The notes under the pieces are model-generated. The model ran no database searches. It saw only the letters and a list, made by a program, of their open reading frames with translations, and was not told where the DNA came from. Positions 18,679-28,038 of a stretch of 64,000 nt of DNA are shown one piece after another. The DNA comes from Desulfoluna spongiiphila (lineage in GTDB: Bacteria > Desulfobacterota > Desulfobacteria > Desulfobacterales > Desulfolunaceae), in contig NZ_FMUX01000002.1 of NCBI RefSeq assembly GCF_900101345.1, forward strand, positions 124,001 through 188,000, in the 5' to 3' direction. Every line of letters starts with the position of its first letter. Within the stretch, counting starts at the first letter, position 1. The position numbers were made by a program, and so were the translations under genes.

Positions 18679-18724
18679 AAACCTGCCGGGAACGCTTCAT
18701 TGGCTTGCCCGGCAGGTTTTTTTT
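18679..18724 (+). terminator. intrinsic terminator of ppiD-like gene
   Basis: Stem AAACCTGCCGGG (18679-18690) with CCCGGCAGGTTT (18708-18719), then a T-run. Confidence 0.9.
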
Positions 18725-18888
18725 ATGGTAGCATACAGAACTGTATTTTTTTAAGGGCTCACGTACTGTGAACCTGTTCAAATCACAGGTCCGCTGCACC
18801 CATGTGCCGCCAAGCAGAAGGCGGCCGGTTCCGTTCTTAACGGTAGACTTTTTTTGTTCGAGCCCAGACGCCCATCGACCACGCCACC

Positions 18889-18920
18889 ACACGATCACAC
18901 GATCACACGACCATACGACA
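18889..18920. repeat. degenerate 8-bp tandem repeat
   Basis: Four head-to-tail units of ACACGATC (two exact, then ACACGACC and ATACGACA). They lie 22 bp before the start of the small membrane protein gene. Confidence 0.7.
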
Positions 18921-18942
18921 ACCACTCAGCAGGAGATGGTGC

Positions 18943-19167
18943 ATGGGGAAAGCAAAAACCAAGCGGGTGTTCTCGTTCAAGAGGTGCCCCTACTGTTTTA
19001 CCAGCCTGTCACTGGCCGCCGAAACCTGCCAAAGTTGCCATAAGCGTGTGGGGACGGTGGACCGTTACGGCCTGGCCAAAAAGCCGATCAACTATATGGG
19101 ATACCTTGCCGCCGTGATGTGGGCAGGGATCTTTGTCGGGTACATCTGGTTTGCCTTTATCAGGTGA
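18943..19167 (+). CDS. small zinc-ribbon membrane protein
   Basis: A 74-residue protein with two CxxC pairs (CPYC near residue 15 and CQSC near residue 29), forming a likely zinc ribbon, followed by one hydrophobic helix near the C terminus (about 50-72). ATG 18943 has GGAG 7 bases upstream. It lies between ppiD and the M16 peptidase on the same strand. Family and role are not recognised; similar ribbon-plus-helix proteins are often membrane-anchored accessory factors. Confidence 0.7.
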   Translation: MGKAKTKRVFSFKRCPYCFTSLSLAAETCQSCHKRVGTVDRYGLAKKPINYMGYLAAVMWAGIFVGYIWFAFIR

Positions 19168-19251
19168 CCACAAGGACCAAACGACCGCTGCGAGGCCGGG
19201 AAGAACGCCATGACGTCTAACCGGCCTTTGTTATTTTTTTGGGGAGAAACC

Positions 19252-22092
19252 ATGACACGAAAACGATATCTGCGATGTATGCTTTACGGCATGTTTGCCG
19301 TGATGCTGGCTGTAACCGCCGCGTGTGTCAACCGCGATACCCGACCCGTTCCCGGCGACGAGCCGGTGCTTCCCCGGGATCCGGCTGTGGTGGAAGGCGT
19401 GCTGGACAACGGGATGAGTTACCTCATCATGAGGAACACCGAGCCCAGGGAGCGCGTAAGCATGCACCTGGCCATCAAGGCGGGCTCCATGTACGAGACG
19501 GAAGCGCAAAGGGGGGTGGCCCATTTCCTTGAACACATGCTGTTCAACGGGTCCGAGAATTTTCCACCCGGTGAGCTCATTAAGTATTTCCAGCGCATCG
19601 GCATGCGGTTCGGAGGGGACGCCAACGCCCACACCGGATTTTACGAGACCGTCTATGACGTGGTGCTGCCCGCAGGTGACACGAAGAGCCTGGCCGAGGG
19701 GCTTCTTGTCATGCACGACTACGCAGGCGGAGCCCTTCTCCTGGAGTCCGAGGTGGACCGGGAGCGCGGGGTGATCCTGGCGGAAAAGAGGGACCGGGAC
19801 TCCGAGTCCTATCGCAGTTTTGTGAAGAGCCTGGCCTTTCAGCTTCCGGGCATGCGGGTCAACGAGCGGCATCCCATCGGCCTGGAATCGGTCATCAAGG
19901 GGGCGGATTCGGCGCTTTTAAAGGGCTATTATGATGCCTGGTACCGGCCGGACAACATGGCCGTGGTGGTGGTGGGCGACGTGGACCCCGCCGAGGTGGC
20001 GGGGTTGATCCGGGACCGTTTTTCCTCCCTTGAGGCGCGCGCCCCAAAGGGGGTGATCCCCGATGACGGCACCTTTGCCCACATGGGCACCAAAACGTTT
20101 TACTCCCACAACCCCGAGGCGGGGGGCACCAGTGTCACCATAGAGGTGCTGCGCCATGTGGACCGGCAGCCCGATACCTTTGCCTCACGCCGGGAACAGC
20201 TGCTTTTTGATATGGCCAGTCGGATCCTTGACAACCGCCTGGAAGAGCGCATCGGCAAGCCGGGGACCCCTTTTACCTCGGCCGGTTCCGGTGCAGGGAC
20301 CTACCTGCGTCATGTCCGGTACGGTATCGTGGCGGCGGAGTGCCCCGCAGACAGCTGGGAAGAGAGCCTTGCCGTTGTGGACCAGGCCCTGCGAAGTGCC
20401 CTTGTTTACGGCTTCACCCCGGACGAGGTGGCGCGGGTGAAAAAAGAGATGAAAAACGCCTTGCTGCAGGCAGAGGAGAAGGCCTCCACCCGGAACAGCC
20501 GGAACCTTGCCGGTCTTCTGGTTCGGAGTTTCACCACGGACAAGGAGGTGGTCTCGCCTTCCGATGAGCGACGCCTCTTCGAGCCCGTGGTGGATGCGGC
20601 AACCCCCGAGGAGCTGCATCGGGTGCTGAAAGAGATCTGGAGCCCTGCCCACCGCCTGGTGATGGTGGAGGGCAATGTCCGCCTGGACAAGGGGGAGCAG
20701 AAACCCGAGGCCGTGCTTCTGGCCGCCTACGAGAAGAGCCTTCTCGTTTCGGCCACCCCGCCCGTTGCGAAGTCTGCGGCGGCGTTTCCCTACCTCCCGG
20801 CCCCCAAGGCTCCGGGGCAGATTGCCTCCCGGGTGACCCACGACGACCTCGGGATCACCGTGGTCACCTTCGACAACGGAGTGGTCCTGAACCTGAAACA
20901 AACGGACTTCAAGGCCAAGGAGGTGCTCTACACCCTGCGATTCGGCCTGGGGATCAAAGGAGCAAAGGGGCTCGTCCCCGGACTGGCTTCGGTTTCTGTC
21001 ATGGTGACCAACGAGAGCGGCCTGGGGCGCCTGGACCGTGACGAGACAGCGCGGGCCATGGCCGGGACCAACACCTCCTTTCGCTACGGGGCCGGTCAGG
21101 ACGGGTTTGCCCTCTCCGGCCGCACCACCCCCGGGGAACTTGAGCTGATGTTCCAGGTTCTCTTTACCCAGCTCACCGACACCCGCCTGAAAGAGGAGGC
21201 GTATCACCTCTCGGTTCAGCGCTACACCCAGGGGCTTGAGGAGATGGAAAGCACCGTGGACGGTGTGCTCCAGAAACAGGTGGAGGCCTTCCTCACCGGG
21301 GATGCGGCCCGCTTCGGATACCCGGACACCTCCCTTGAAGGCATCGACTTTGACGCGGTCAAAGGCTTTGTCATGCCCGCCCTTGGGGGAGCTCCCCTGG
21401 AGCTTTCCGTGGTGGGGGACATGGACGTGGAGGAGGTTGTCTCCCTGTGCGGCCAGTGGCTGGGGGCATTGCCCCGGCGAGCCCCGGAGGCGGCTTCGGA
21501 GCATGGCCTCACCTTTCCGGCCGGTGAGCGCCTTGACCTCTCCGTTGACAGCGCCATCGACAAGGCCGTGGTCACCGTGGCCTGGCCCACCACGGGCATG
21601 GGGGACATCCATACGGTGCGCCGCCTGTCCATTCTGGGGTCCCTTTTCTCCGAGCGCCTGCGGGAGATCGTGCGTGAAAACCTGGGCGCGGCGTATTCTC
21701 CCAGGGCCTGGAACAATTCCAGCAGGGCCTATCCGGAGTATGGTGCCCTCCGTGCCGTGATTACCGTGAGCCCCGGCCAGATGGCGGAGGTGGCGGCTGC
21801 CGTGGGAGAGATTGCCGAAGGGCTCCGCTCGGCTCCGGCCTCCGGGGACGAGGTCCGGCGCGTGGTGGACCCCGTGGTGAACCGTATCGCCGACTACCGC
21901 CGCACCAACGGCTACTGGCTCAACAGCGTGATGCAGGACTCCTCGCGGTATCCTGAAAAACTGGTCTGGCCCCTGGACATTCTGGAGGACTACGCTGCCG
22001 TCACCGCAGCCGATCTCCAGGACCTGGCCCGGACCTACCTCAAGGCTTCCGGCGCCGCGACCCTGACGGTGCGTCCCGTGCCTTCGACCTAG
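19252..22092 (+). CDS. M16 (pitrilysin-type) zinc metallopeptidase, two-repeat form
   Basis: A 946-residue secreted protease. The inverted zinc motif HFLEH is at 91-95 with the downstream acidic ligand in the ERGVILAEKRDRD segment, so the first M16 domain should be active; a second inactive M16 pair follows, giving the usual ~930-residue clam shell. The N terminus is a signal sequence ending ...TAAC, which could be a lipobox (Cys25) although Thr at -3 is unusual. The start at 19252 has GGGGAG 6 bases upstream, better than the ATG 14 codons earlier. It probably degrades peptides in the periplasm or at the outer membrane. Confidence 0.9.
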   Translation: MTRKRYLRCMLYGMFAVMLAVTAACVNRDTRPVPGDEPVLPRDPAVVEGVLDNGMSYLIMRNTEPRERVSMHLAIKAGSMYETEAQRGVAHFLEHMLFNGSENFPPGELIKYFQRIGMRFGGDANAHTGFYETVYDVVLPAGDTKSLAEGLLVMHDYAGGALLLESEVDRERGVILAEKRDRDSESYRSFVKSLAFQLPGMRVNERHPIGLESVIKGADSALLKGYYDAWYRPDNMAVVVVGDVDPAEVAGLIRDRFSSLEARAPKGVIPDDGTFAHMGTKTFYSHNPEAGGTSVTIEVLRHVDRQPDTFASRREQLLFDMASRILDNRLEERIGKPGTPFTSAGSGAGTYLRHVRYGIVAAECPADSWEESLAVVDQALRSALVYGFTPDEVARVKKEMKNALLQAEEKASTRNSRNLAGLLVRSFTTDKEVVSPSDERRLFEPVVDAATPEELHRVLKEIWSPAHRLVMVEGNVRLDKGEQKPEAVLLAAYEKSLLVSATPPVAKSAAAFPYLPAPKAPGQIASRVTHDDLGITVVTFDNGVVLNLKQTDFKAKEVLYTLRFGLGIKGAKGLVPGLASVSVMVTNESGLGRLDRDETARAMAGTNTSFRYGAGQDGFALSGRTTPGELELMFQVLFTQLTDTRLKEEAYHLSVQRYTQGLEEMESTVDGVLQKQVEAFLTGDAARFGYPDTSLEGIDFDAVKGFVMPALGGAPLELSVVGDMDVEEVVSLCGQWLGALPRRAPEAASEHGLTFPAGERLDLSVDSAIDKAVVTVAWPTTGMGDIHTVRRLSILGSLFSERLREIVRENLGAAYSPRAWNNSSRAYPEYGALRAVITVSPGQMAEVAAAVGEIAEGLRSAPASGDEVRRVVDPVVNRIADYRRTNGYWLNSVMQDSSRYPEKLVWPLDILEDYAAVTAADLQDLARTYLKASGAATLTVRPVPST

Positions 22093-22123
22093 CGCCTGCG
22101 CTCTGATAAAGAGACGACCATGG

Positions 22124-22152
22124 GCCGTCCCGGAAACGGGGCGGCTTTTTTT
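22124..22152 (+). terminator. intrinsic terminator after M16 peptidase gene
   Basis: Stem GCCGTCCC (22124-22131) with GGGGCGGC (22138-22145), then a T8 run. Confidence 0.85.
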
Positions 22153-22292
22153 TGTGGGCAGGCCGGGGGCCCCGGATGACATGTTTCCTGGAAAAGAACC
22201 TGTGGTTTGAGCGGGAATATGGTGTGGAAAGACAATGTATCCGGGGGGATAACATCGTCATGGCGGGCATTGACTTTGGGCGCGCAATGGTC

Positions 22293-22321
22293 TTGACTCC
22301 GCGGAAGTGATCATTTATATA
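22293..22321 (+). promoter_or_regulatory. sigma-70-type promoter for the Na/Pi cotransporter
   Basis: A TTGACT -35 box (22293-22298), a 17-bp spacer and a TATATA -10 box (22316-22321), about 95 bp upstream of the GTG start. Confidence 0.7.
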
Positions 22322-22415
22322 GTCCCCACAAACATTTACGACTCACGTGAGGTGCGCCTGCCGGGAGATAGAAACGGCGCGTCTGTATAATGTACTGTTA
22401 CTACAGGAGATTTAG

Positions 22416-24068
22416 GTGGAATCAGTTAACTGGTTGGCGCTTGTCTACGGTCTGGTCGGTGGGCTGGGGCTTTTTCTTTACGGCATGAAAATGATGTCCG
22501 AAGGCCTTCAGAAATCAGCGGGCAGCAGCCTGCGAAACATCCTTGAGAAACTTACCACCAATCGGGTCATCGGGACCTTCGTCGGTCTGGTGGTGACCGC
22601 AGTAATCCAGAGCAGCTCAGCCACGACAGTCATGGTGGTGGGCTTTGTCAACGCCGGACTCATGAACCTTGTCCAGGCCCTGAGTGTCGTTTTGGGGGCC
22701 AACGTCGGTACCACCGTCACGGCGCAGCTCATCGCGTTTAAAATCGGTAAACTTGCCCTGCCCGCCATCGGTATCGGCGTGTTTATGCGCATGTTTACCA
22801 GCAACAAGAAGTACCACTACTGGGGAGAGGTCATCATCGGGTTCGGCCTTCTCTTCCTGGGCCTCAAGATCATGAAAGACGGCTTTGTCCCCTTGCGGCA
22901 CAGCGAGTTCTTCCAGCAGGCCTTTATCACCTTTTCCCACCATCCCGTGCTGGCCGTTGCCGCAGGCGCGGTGCTGACCATGGTCGTCCAGAGTTCGTCG
23001 GCCACCATCGGTATCACCGTGGCCATGGCCTCCACCGGACTCATCGACTACTACGCCGCATGCGCCCTGGTCCTCGGGGAGAATATCGGTACCACCATCA
23101 CCGCCAACCTCGCGGCCATCGGGACCAACCCCACGGCGAGACGGGCCGCCTTCGGCCACTTTCTCATCAACGCCCTGGGGGTCTGCTACATGCTCATCTT
23201 CCTGAAGTTCTTTATGCAGGCCGTGGATGTGATGACACCGGGGGACCCGAACTTTGTCAACGCCGACGGCAACATGCCTTACATTGCCCGTCATATCGCC
23301 AACGTCCACACCGGATTTAACATCGTCAACCTCATTATTTTCGTGCCCGTGCTCCACATCCTTGCGCGCCTGTGCGAACGGATGATCCCGGGCAAGGGCA
23401 ACGGCCGGGACGACGGCCTGGTGTTCCTCGACGACTGCCTTATCGAGACGCCCGATTTTGCCGTTTCCCAGGCCAGGAAAGAGGTCAGCCGCATGTCGGG
23501 CCTGGCCCTTGAGATGCTCAAGTTGAGTCGGGACGCCTTTTTCTCCCGGGATACCAAGACCATCAACAAGGTCTACGAGCTCGAAAACACCGTGGACCTC
23601 CTGGAAAAGGACATCTCCACTTTCCTTGTCCGGTTGAACCAGGAGCAGATCAGCGCCGAGACCTCCCGGGAGCTCAACAGCATCCTGCATGTGCTCCACG
23701 ACCTGGAGAAGATCGGAGACTACGCGGAAAACATCGCCAATTACACGGAAAAGCTCATTGAGAGCGACATCCGGTTTTCCGATGAGGCCATGCTGGAGAT
23801 GGAAGAGATCTACGATGTGGCCATCCGGTTTACGGATAATGTTATCAAGGCTTACAACGCCGGTGGCCTTCCCAGGCCCATCGACACCGAGGATGAGAAC
23901 ACCATCGACAAGATGCGCAAGCAGTTTAAAAACCATCACCTCAAGCGCCTCCAGCAGGGCTCCTGCTCCGTTGAGACGGGGATTCTTTTTGTGGACATCC
24001 TCAACAACCTGGAGAAAACAGGGGACCAGGCCTTCAACATTGCCCAGGTGGTGATGGGCGACATGTAA
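22416..24068 (+). CDS. Na+/phosphate cotransporter fused to PhoU-like domain
   Basis: A 550-residue NptA/YjbB-type transporter. Two inverted Na_Pi_cotrans repeats each carry the QSSSA signature (65-69 and 192-196) within about eight membrane helices (to residue ~320). The C-terminal ~190 residues are a cytosolic PhoU-like helical bundle (LHDLEKIGDYAENIANY, LEKTGDQAFNIAQ). It should move phosphate with sodium, with the PhoU part sensing or regulating. The start is GTG preceded by CAGGAGA at 7-8 bases. Promoter and terminator flank it closely, so it is monocistronic. Confidence 0.92.
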   Translation: MESVNWLALVYGLVGGLGLFLYGMKMMSEGLQKSAGSSLRNILEKLTTNRVIGTFVGLVVTAVIQSSSATTVMVVGFVNAGLMNLVQALSVVLGANVGTTVTAQLIAFKIGKLALPAIGIGVFMRMFTSNKKYHYWGEVIIGFGLLFLGLKIMKDGFVPLRHSEFFQQAFITFSHHPVLAVAAGAVLTMVVQSSSATIGITVAMASTGLIDYYAACALVLGENIGTTITANLAAIGTNPTARRAAFGHFLINALGVCYMLIFLKFFMQAVDVMTPGDPNFVNADGNMPYIARHIANVHTGFNIVNLIIFVPVLHILARLCERMIPGKGNGRDDGLVFLDDCLIETPDFAVSQARKEVSRMSGLALEMLKLSRDAFFSRDTKTINKVYELENTVDLLEKDISTFLVRLNQEQISAETSRELNSILHVLHDLEKIGDYAENIANYTEKLIESDIRFSDEAMLEMEEIYDVAIRFTDNVIKAYNAGGLPRPIDTEDENTIDKMRKQFKNHHLKRLQQGSCSVETGILFVDILNNLEKTGDQAFNIAQVVMGDM

Positions 24069-24098
24069 GGGGTTTTCTTATTTCGTGGCAACCACGCA

Positions 24099-24130
24099 AG
24101 GCCGGGCAGGAAGACTGCCCGGCCTTTTTT
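24099..24130 (+). terminator. intrinsic terminator after Na/Pi cotransporter gene
   Basis: Stem AGGCCGGGCAG/CTGCCCGGCCT with a short GAAGA loop followed by T6. Confidence 0.92.
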
Positions 24131-24344
24131 GTGTGCGGGCTCTTTTGTGAGCCAGGTATGTGGCACACATGTGTATAGGGTTCTGATACGATTGACGTTG
24201 TTCCCGCACCTTCCGGTGTGGTATCATGCGCTGCCCGTTTGGGCCGTGCGGGAGAAGAGGTCGCCTCGATCTCTCCCTCCTTGGGCCTTCGGTTGTGACT
24301 TTTGACAAACGCATCATGGATCCATGGTGCGCCGAAAGGGATCT

Positions 24345-25739
24345 ATGAACACAAAACAAGTGGAAAAAGGGCTGGTGGATACCCTGTGGGGTGTCTTTTC
24401 ATCGGTTCGGCTTTCCGTTATCGTACTGACGCTTCTTGCGGTCACCTCCATCATCGGGACAGTCATTCCCCAGAATGCGTCCCCGGCCATCTACGTGGAC
24501 CGGTTCGGTGAGGCGGCCTACCGGGTGCTTTCATTCCTGGATATCTTCGATATGTACCACTCCTGGTGGTTTCAGCTTCTGCTGGTGCTCCTGGGGATCA
24601 ACCTGGTGGTCTGCTCCATGGACCGCCTGCCTGCCGTGCTGAAAATCATCGGGAAAACCCAGCGCCTCAACCCGGAGAACTACCGGCGTGCGGCCAATGG
24701 GGACCCCCTTGCCATGGCCAAGGCCCCCGGAGCGGTTGCAGAGGACCTTTCAGCGCGCCTGACATCTTCCATGGGGCGGTTTACCCGCGTGGACGAAGGG
24801 GAGGCGCGGTATCTTTTCGCCGAGAAGGGGCGCTGGACCCGGCTGGGGGTCTATGTGGTCCACGCCGGGGTTCTCCTGCTCCTTGTGGGCGGGCTTCTGG
24901 GCTCTCTGTTCGGATACGAAGGGGCCATGAACATCACTGAAGGGGAGACCAGCGGGGTGGTCCGGCTCAACGGGTCCAACGCCGCGTTGCCCCTCCCCTT
25001 TGAGCTCCGGTGCGATACCTTTTCCGTCTCCTTTTACGATACGGGCGCACCGAAAGAGTACCGCTCCGATCTCGTGGTGGTGGAAGGGGGCAGGGACGTG
25101 CTGTCCCGGAAAGTCGTGGTGAACGACCCCCTGCGCTACAAGGGGATCAGTTTTTACCAGGCCAGCTACGGCATGGTACCCCCGGAGTCCGCATCGTTTT
25201 CCTTCACCAGCAAGGCGAGCGGCATGAGCTACCCGGCAGAAGGGACCTTCGGAGAGCCCATCGACATCCCGGAAGGGCTCGGGACCTTTACCCCCTTGCA
25301 CTTCATGAACAACTACCGGTTCCGCAACCACTCAATCGGGGCCACGGTGCTGGGGCTTTTGAAGAAGGAAGGGGGGGAGACAGTCCGTCTGGCCCTGCCC
25401 GTCAAGTCACCGAACTTTGACCGCATGCGGCAGGGGGAGGTGGTGATTTCCGTGGCCAACTTTGAAAATCGTTACTACACAGGGCTCCAGGTCACCAAGG
25501 ACCCGGGGGTGTGGCTGGTGTATGCCGGGTTTCTTTTTCTCATCGCCGGGTGCTACATCACCTTTTTCATGAGCCACCGGGGTTTTATGGTGGAGGTGCT
25601 CCCCGGTCCGTCGGGATCTGCCGTGACCCTGTATGGGAACGCCAACAAAAACAGACTGGGCATGGAGATGGTGATTCGCCGTCTGACCGAGAAGCTTGAC
25701 CGAGAGACCCGCACCCCTGAAAGGCAGGTGGAGAAATGA
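24345..25739 (+). CDS. resB: cytochrome c biogenesis protein ResB (System II)
   Basis: A 464-residue membrane protein. Two N-terminal helices surround SIIGTVIPQN and the WWFQLLLVLLGINLVVCS segment; a third helix is at about 170-190, a large periplasmic beta-rich domain follows, and a last helix lies near 385-410 (GVWLVYAGFLFLIAGCY). With CcsA it forms the System II synthase that relays heme across the membrane and ligates it to CxxCH apocytochromes. The start at 24345 follows AAAGGG; an ATG seven codons upstream is also in frame. The stop overlaps the CcsA start by 4 bp (ATGA), showing coupling. Confidence 0.9.
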   Translation: MNTKQVEKGLVDTLWGVFSSVRLSVIVLTLLAVTSIIGTVIPQNASPAIYVDRFGEAAYRVLSFLDIFDMYHSWWFQLLLVLLGINLVVCSMDRLPAVLKIIGKTQRLNPENYRRAANGDPLAMAKAPGAVAEDLSARLTSSMGRFTRVDEGEARYLFAEKGRWTRLGVYVVHAGVLLLLVGGLLGSLFGYEGAMNITEGETSGVVRLNGSNAALPLPFELRCDTFSVSFYDTGAPKEYRSDLVVVEGGRDVLSRKVVVNDPLRYKGISFYQASYGMVPPESASFSFTSKASGMSYPAEGTFGEPIDIPEGLGTFTPLHFMNNYRFRNHSIGATVLGLLKKEGGETVRLALPVKSPNFDRMRQGEVVISVANFENRYYTGLQVTKDPGVWLVYAGFLFLIAGCYITFFMSHRGFMVEVLPGPSGSAVTLYGNANKNRLGMEMVIRRLTEKLDRETRTPERQVEK

Positions 25740-26578
25740 ACAACAGTTCCCTGATTCTTTCCATTGTGACATTTGTTTACGGATTTTCAGCCGTTTTGTA
25801 TATCTCTGCGTGGATTTTCGGAAAGGAGGCTCCGGCACGGAGCGCCCGCTACATCGGCATGGTGGGCATGGCGGGAAACCTGGCCGGGTTCGTGCTCCGG
25901 TGGGTGGAGTCCTACGGCCACGGGTACGGTCACATTCCGTTGTCCAACCTCTATGAGTCCCTGGTCTTTTTTGCCCTGACCATTGCCCTTATCTCCATCG
26001 TCATCGAGGTGCGTTACAGAAACTACATGATCAGCACCTTTGCCATGCCCCTGGCCTTTATCGCCCTGGCCTACGCCTCCCTGTCCCCGTCGGTGAACGA
26101 TAAGATCCAGCCGTTGATTCCGGCCCTGAAGAGCAACTGGCTCACCACCCACGTGGTGACCTGTTTTCTCGGATACGCCGGATTTGCCACCGCCTTCGGC
26201 ATCGGGGTCATGTACCTGGTCCGGGAGTCCATGACCGTGAAGAAGGGGGGGCTCATCTCCCGGCTCCCCGAAGGCTACATCCTGGATGAGCTGATCCAGA
26301 AAACCGTGATGTTCGGGTTCCTTTTTCTCACGGTGGGGATCATTACCGGGGCGGTCTGGGCCAACTCGGCCTGGGGGACCTACTGGAGCTGGGACCCCAA
26401 GGAGACCTGGTCCCTTATCACCTGGTTTGTTTACGCCATCATGCTTCACCTGCGCTACATGCGGGGGTGGGGCGGGGCCAAAATTGCCGCCATCTCCATC
26501 ATCGGGTTCATGGCGGTGATGTTTACCTATTTCGGGGTGAACTTCCTCCCCGGACTCCACAGCTACGGCAGCATGTAG
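25736..26578 (+). CDS. ccsA: cytochrome c biogenesis protein CcsA/ResC (System II)
   Basis: A 280-residue heme-handling membrane protein with about eight helices. The tryptophan-rich WWD-type signature WGTYWSWDPKE is at 213-223, and His residues flank it (TTHVVTCF, FVYAIMLHLRY). It transports or presents reduced heme to apocytochrome c together with ResB, whose gene it overlaps. Its position just upstream of multiheme cytochrome genes fits a housekeeping role for the Qrc and octaheme cytochromes. Confidence 0.93.
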   Translation: MNNSSLILSIVTFVYGFSAVLYISAWIFGKEAPARSARYIGMVGMAGNLAGFVLRWVESYGHGYGHIPLSNLYESLVFFALTIALISIVIEVRYRNYMISTFAMPLAFIALAYASLSPSVNDKIQPLIPALKSNWLTTHVVTCFLGYAGFATAFGIGVMYLVRESMTVKKGGLISRLPEGYILDELIQKTVMFGFLFLTVGIITGAVWANSAWGTYWSWDPKETWSLITWFVYAIMLHLRYMRGWGGAKIAAISIIGFMAVMFTYFGVNFLPGLHSYGSM

Positions 26579-26618
26579 AACAGGAGCCCCCAGGGGCGAC
26601 ATGTCGTGAATCGGCCCG

Positions 26619-26657
26619 GAGCCGCTTGTCCCGTACGGGGAGGAGCGGCTCTTTTTA
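26619..26657 (+). terminator. intrinsic terminator of resB-ccsA
   Basis: Stem GAGCCGCT (26619-26626) with AGCGGCTC (26644-26651), then TTTTTATT. Confidence 0.85.
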
Positions 26658-27325
26658 TTGGGGCGGACCGCCCGGGGAACCGGGCCCCCGGTTGCGGATC
26701 TTGCTTTGTGAAATGATAAGGATCTTTTTATTGACACGTGAGGCGTCGTTACTATAGAAAAGAGGCTAGCAATTTTTAGTGTTTGAAAATCTCATGCGCG
26801 TGAAATGGCAGTAAATCCGGATCGGCTGTCCCTCCTTGCTTTGTAGGAGAGCGAAGGGCCTGGGGCAGGGCATGCATGCCGGACCGGGCTGATGACCGAA
26901 AAGAAGGACCCGTGCTGTCAGGTCGTCTTTTTCCTTGTTTGAAATCCTTCTTGCTTTTGAGTCCGTGTGACTGTTTGAATCTGTTCCTTCTGCAGATGGT
27001 TAGGCGGAATGGGGCGTGTTTCGGGACAGGAATTTGAGGCATTGAACGTGGTTGCCATGGCTTGAAAAAGTACGCATGAACACGTATAAGAAACGCAAAC
27101 AAAAAGACCGGCGAAGGGGGATTGCCGGTTTGAAATACCTGGTGAGGCTGTTTGACAAAGCCGGTGCGCTGGACGCTCCGGCGGTGTGGCGGGCTCACCG
27201 TTCACAGGTTCGGAAAAAGCCGTTAGCACCCGGTACGAGCACAGGGGGCCAGGGGCTTTTTGTATGTCTGAACCACCCGGTGGTCGGGTATCTGGTGCTT
27301 AAAACAATTAACACGTGGAGTTTTC
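26658..27325. other. long leader region upstream of the qrc operon
   Basis: About 670 bp without a gene I can support. A short basic plus-strand frame begins at 27076 (MNTYKKRKQKDRRRG...) and runs into the qrcA start, but it lacks a ribosome binding site and its second half looks noncoding. The region should contain the qrc promoter. Confidence 0.35.
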
Positions 27326-27982
27326 ATGAGCCTAACTGGTGAAAAACAGACTGGTCGTGAGCAAACGGGGTCACCCGGTGGTCCGGTTAAAAAAGGGGAT
27401 TCGGGACTGGTGGCCCTCTTTTTTATCGTCGGCCTGGCCGCAAGCCTTGCCATAGGGTGGATCGTTTTCCCCAAGCTTCTCTATTCCAAGAGTGAGCAGC
27501 CTTTTGATTTCAGCCATGTCACCCACGCCGATGCGGTGGGAGACTGCGACAGCTGCCATTTCTTCCGAGAGGATGGAACCTATGCAGGGGTTCCCACCCT
27601 CGAGCAGTGCACGGAGTGCCACGAAGAGATGCAGGGCGAGAGCGAAGCCGAAGAGATCTTCGTCAACGAATATGTGGCCGAAGGAAAAGAGGTCCCCTGG
27701 AAAATCTATTCCAGGCAGCCCGACTGTGTCTTCTTCTCCCACGCCGCCCATGTGCAGGGGGCGGGGATGGAGTGCGCGGAGTGTCACGGAGACATCGGCG
27801 AGTCCGAGAGCCTGAAGCCTTACGAAGAGAACAGGATCACCGGGTACAGCCGGGACATCTGGGGCAAGAACATCGCAGGCATCAAGAAGAACAGCTGGGA
27901 TCGCATGAAGATGGACGACTGCGGCGCCTGTCACAAGGAAACCATGGGCAGCAAAGGGGCCTGTTTCCAGTGTCACAAGTAG
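27326..27982 (+). CDS. qrcA: QrcA-like multiheme cytochrome c
   Basis: A 218-residue membrane-anchored cytochrome: one N-terminal helix (about 28-48), then a periplasmic cytochrome c3/c7-like domain. I count five canonical CxxCH sites (CDSCH, CTECH, CAECH, CGACH, CFQCH) plus a CVFFSH segment where a further heme site could lie. Described QrcA is a hexaheme subunit that takes electrons from type I cytochrome c3 (periplasmic hydrogenase/formate dehydrogenase) and passes them towards menaquinone. The start has GTGGAG about 5 bases upstream. It is the first gene of a five-gene operon. Confidence 0.88.
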   Translation: MSLTGEKQTGREQTGSPGGPVKKGDSGLVALFFIVGLAASLAIGWIVFPKLLYSKSEQPFDFSHVTHADAVGDCDSCHFFREDGTYAGVPTLEQCTECHEEMQGESEAEEIFVNEYVAEGKEVPWKIYSRQPDCVFFSHAAHVQGAGMECAECHGDIGESESLKPYEENRITGYSRDIWGKNIAGIKKNSWDRMKMDDCGACHKETMGSKGACFQCHK

Positions 27983-28038
27983 GCTAGCTGTGTTGGCCTC
28001 AACGCGAACGATCAATCCTTTTAAGGGGTGATTCACAT

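Noticed and set aside
20185..22182. A 665-codon open frame on the minus strand
   Set aside because: It lies wholly opposite the M16 peptidase gene, has no family signature and is rich in Gly/His/Arg, as expected from GC-rich antisense codons.
22617..23939. A 440-codon minus-strand frame
   Set aside because: Antisense to the Na/Pi cotransporter; composition is typical of GC-rich shadow frames.
27052..27342. Short basic frame before qrcA
   Set aside because: No ribosome binding site, overlaps the qrcA start, and its second half looks noncoding; kept only as a note on the leader region.
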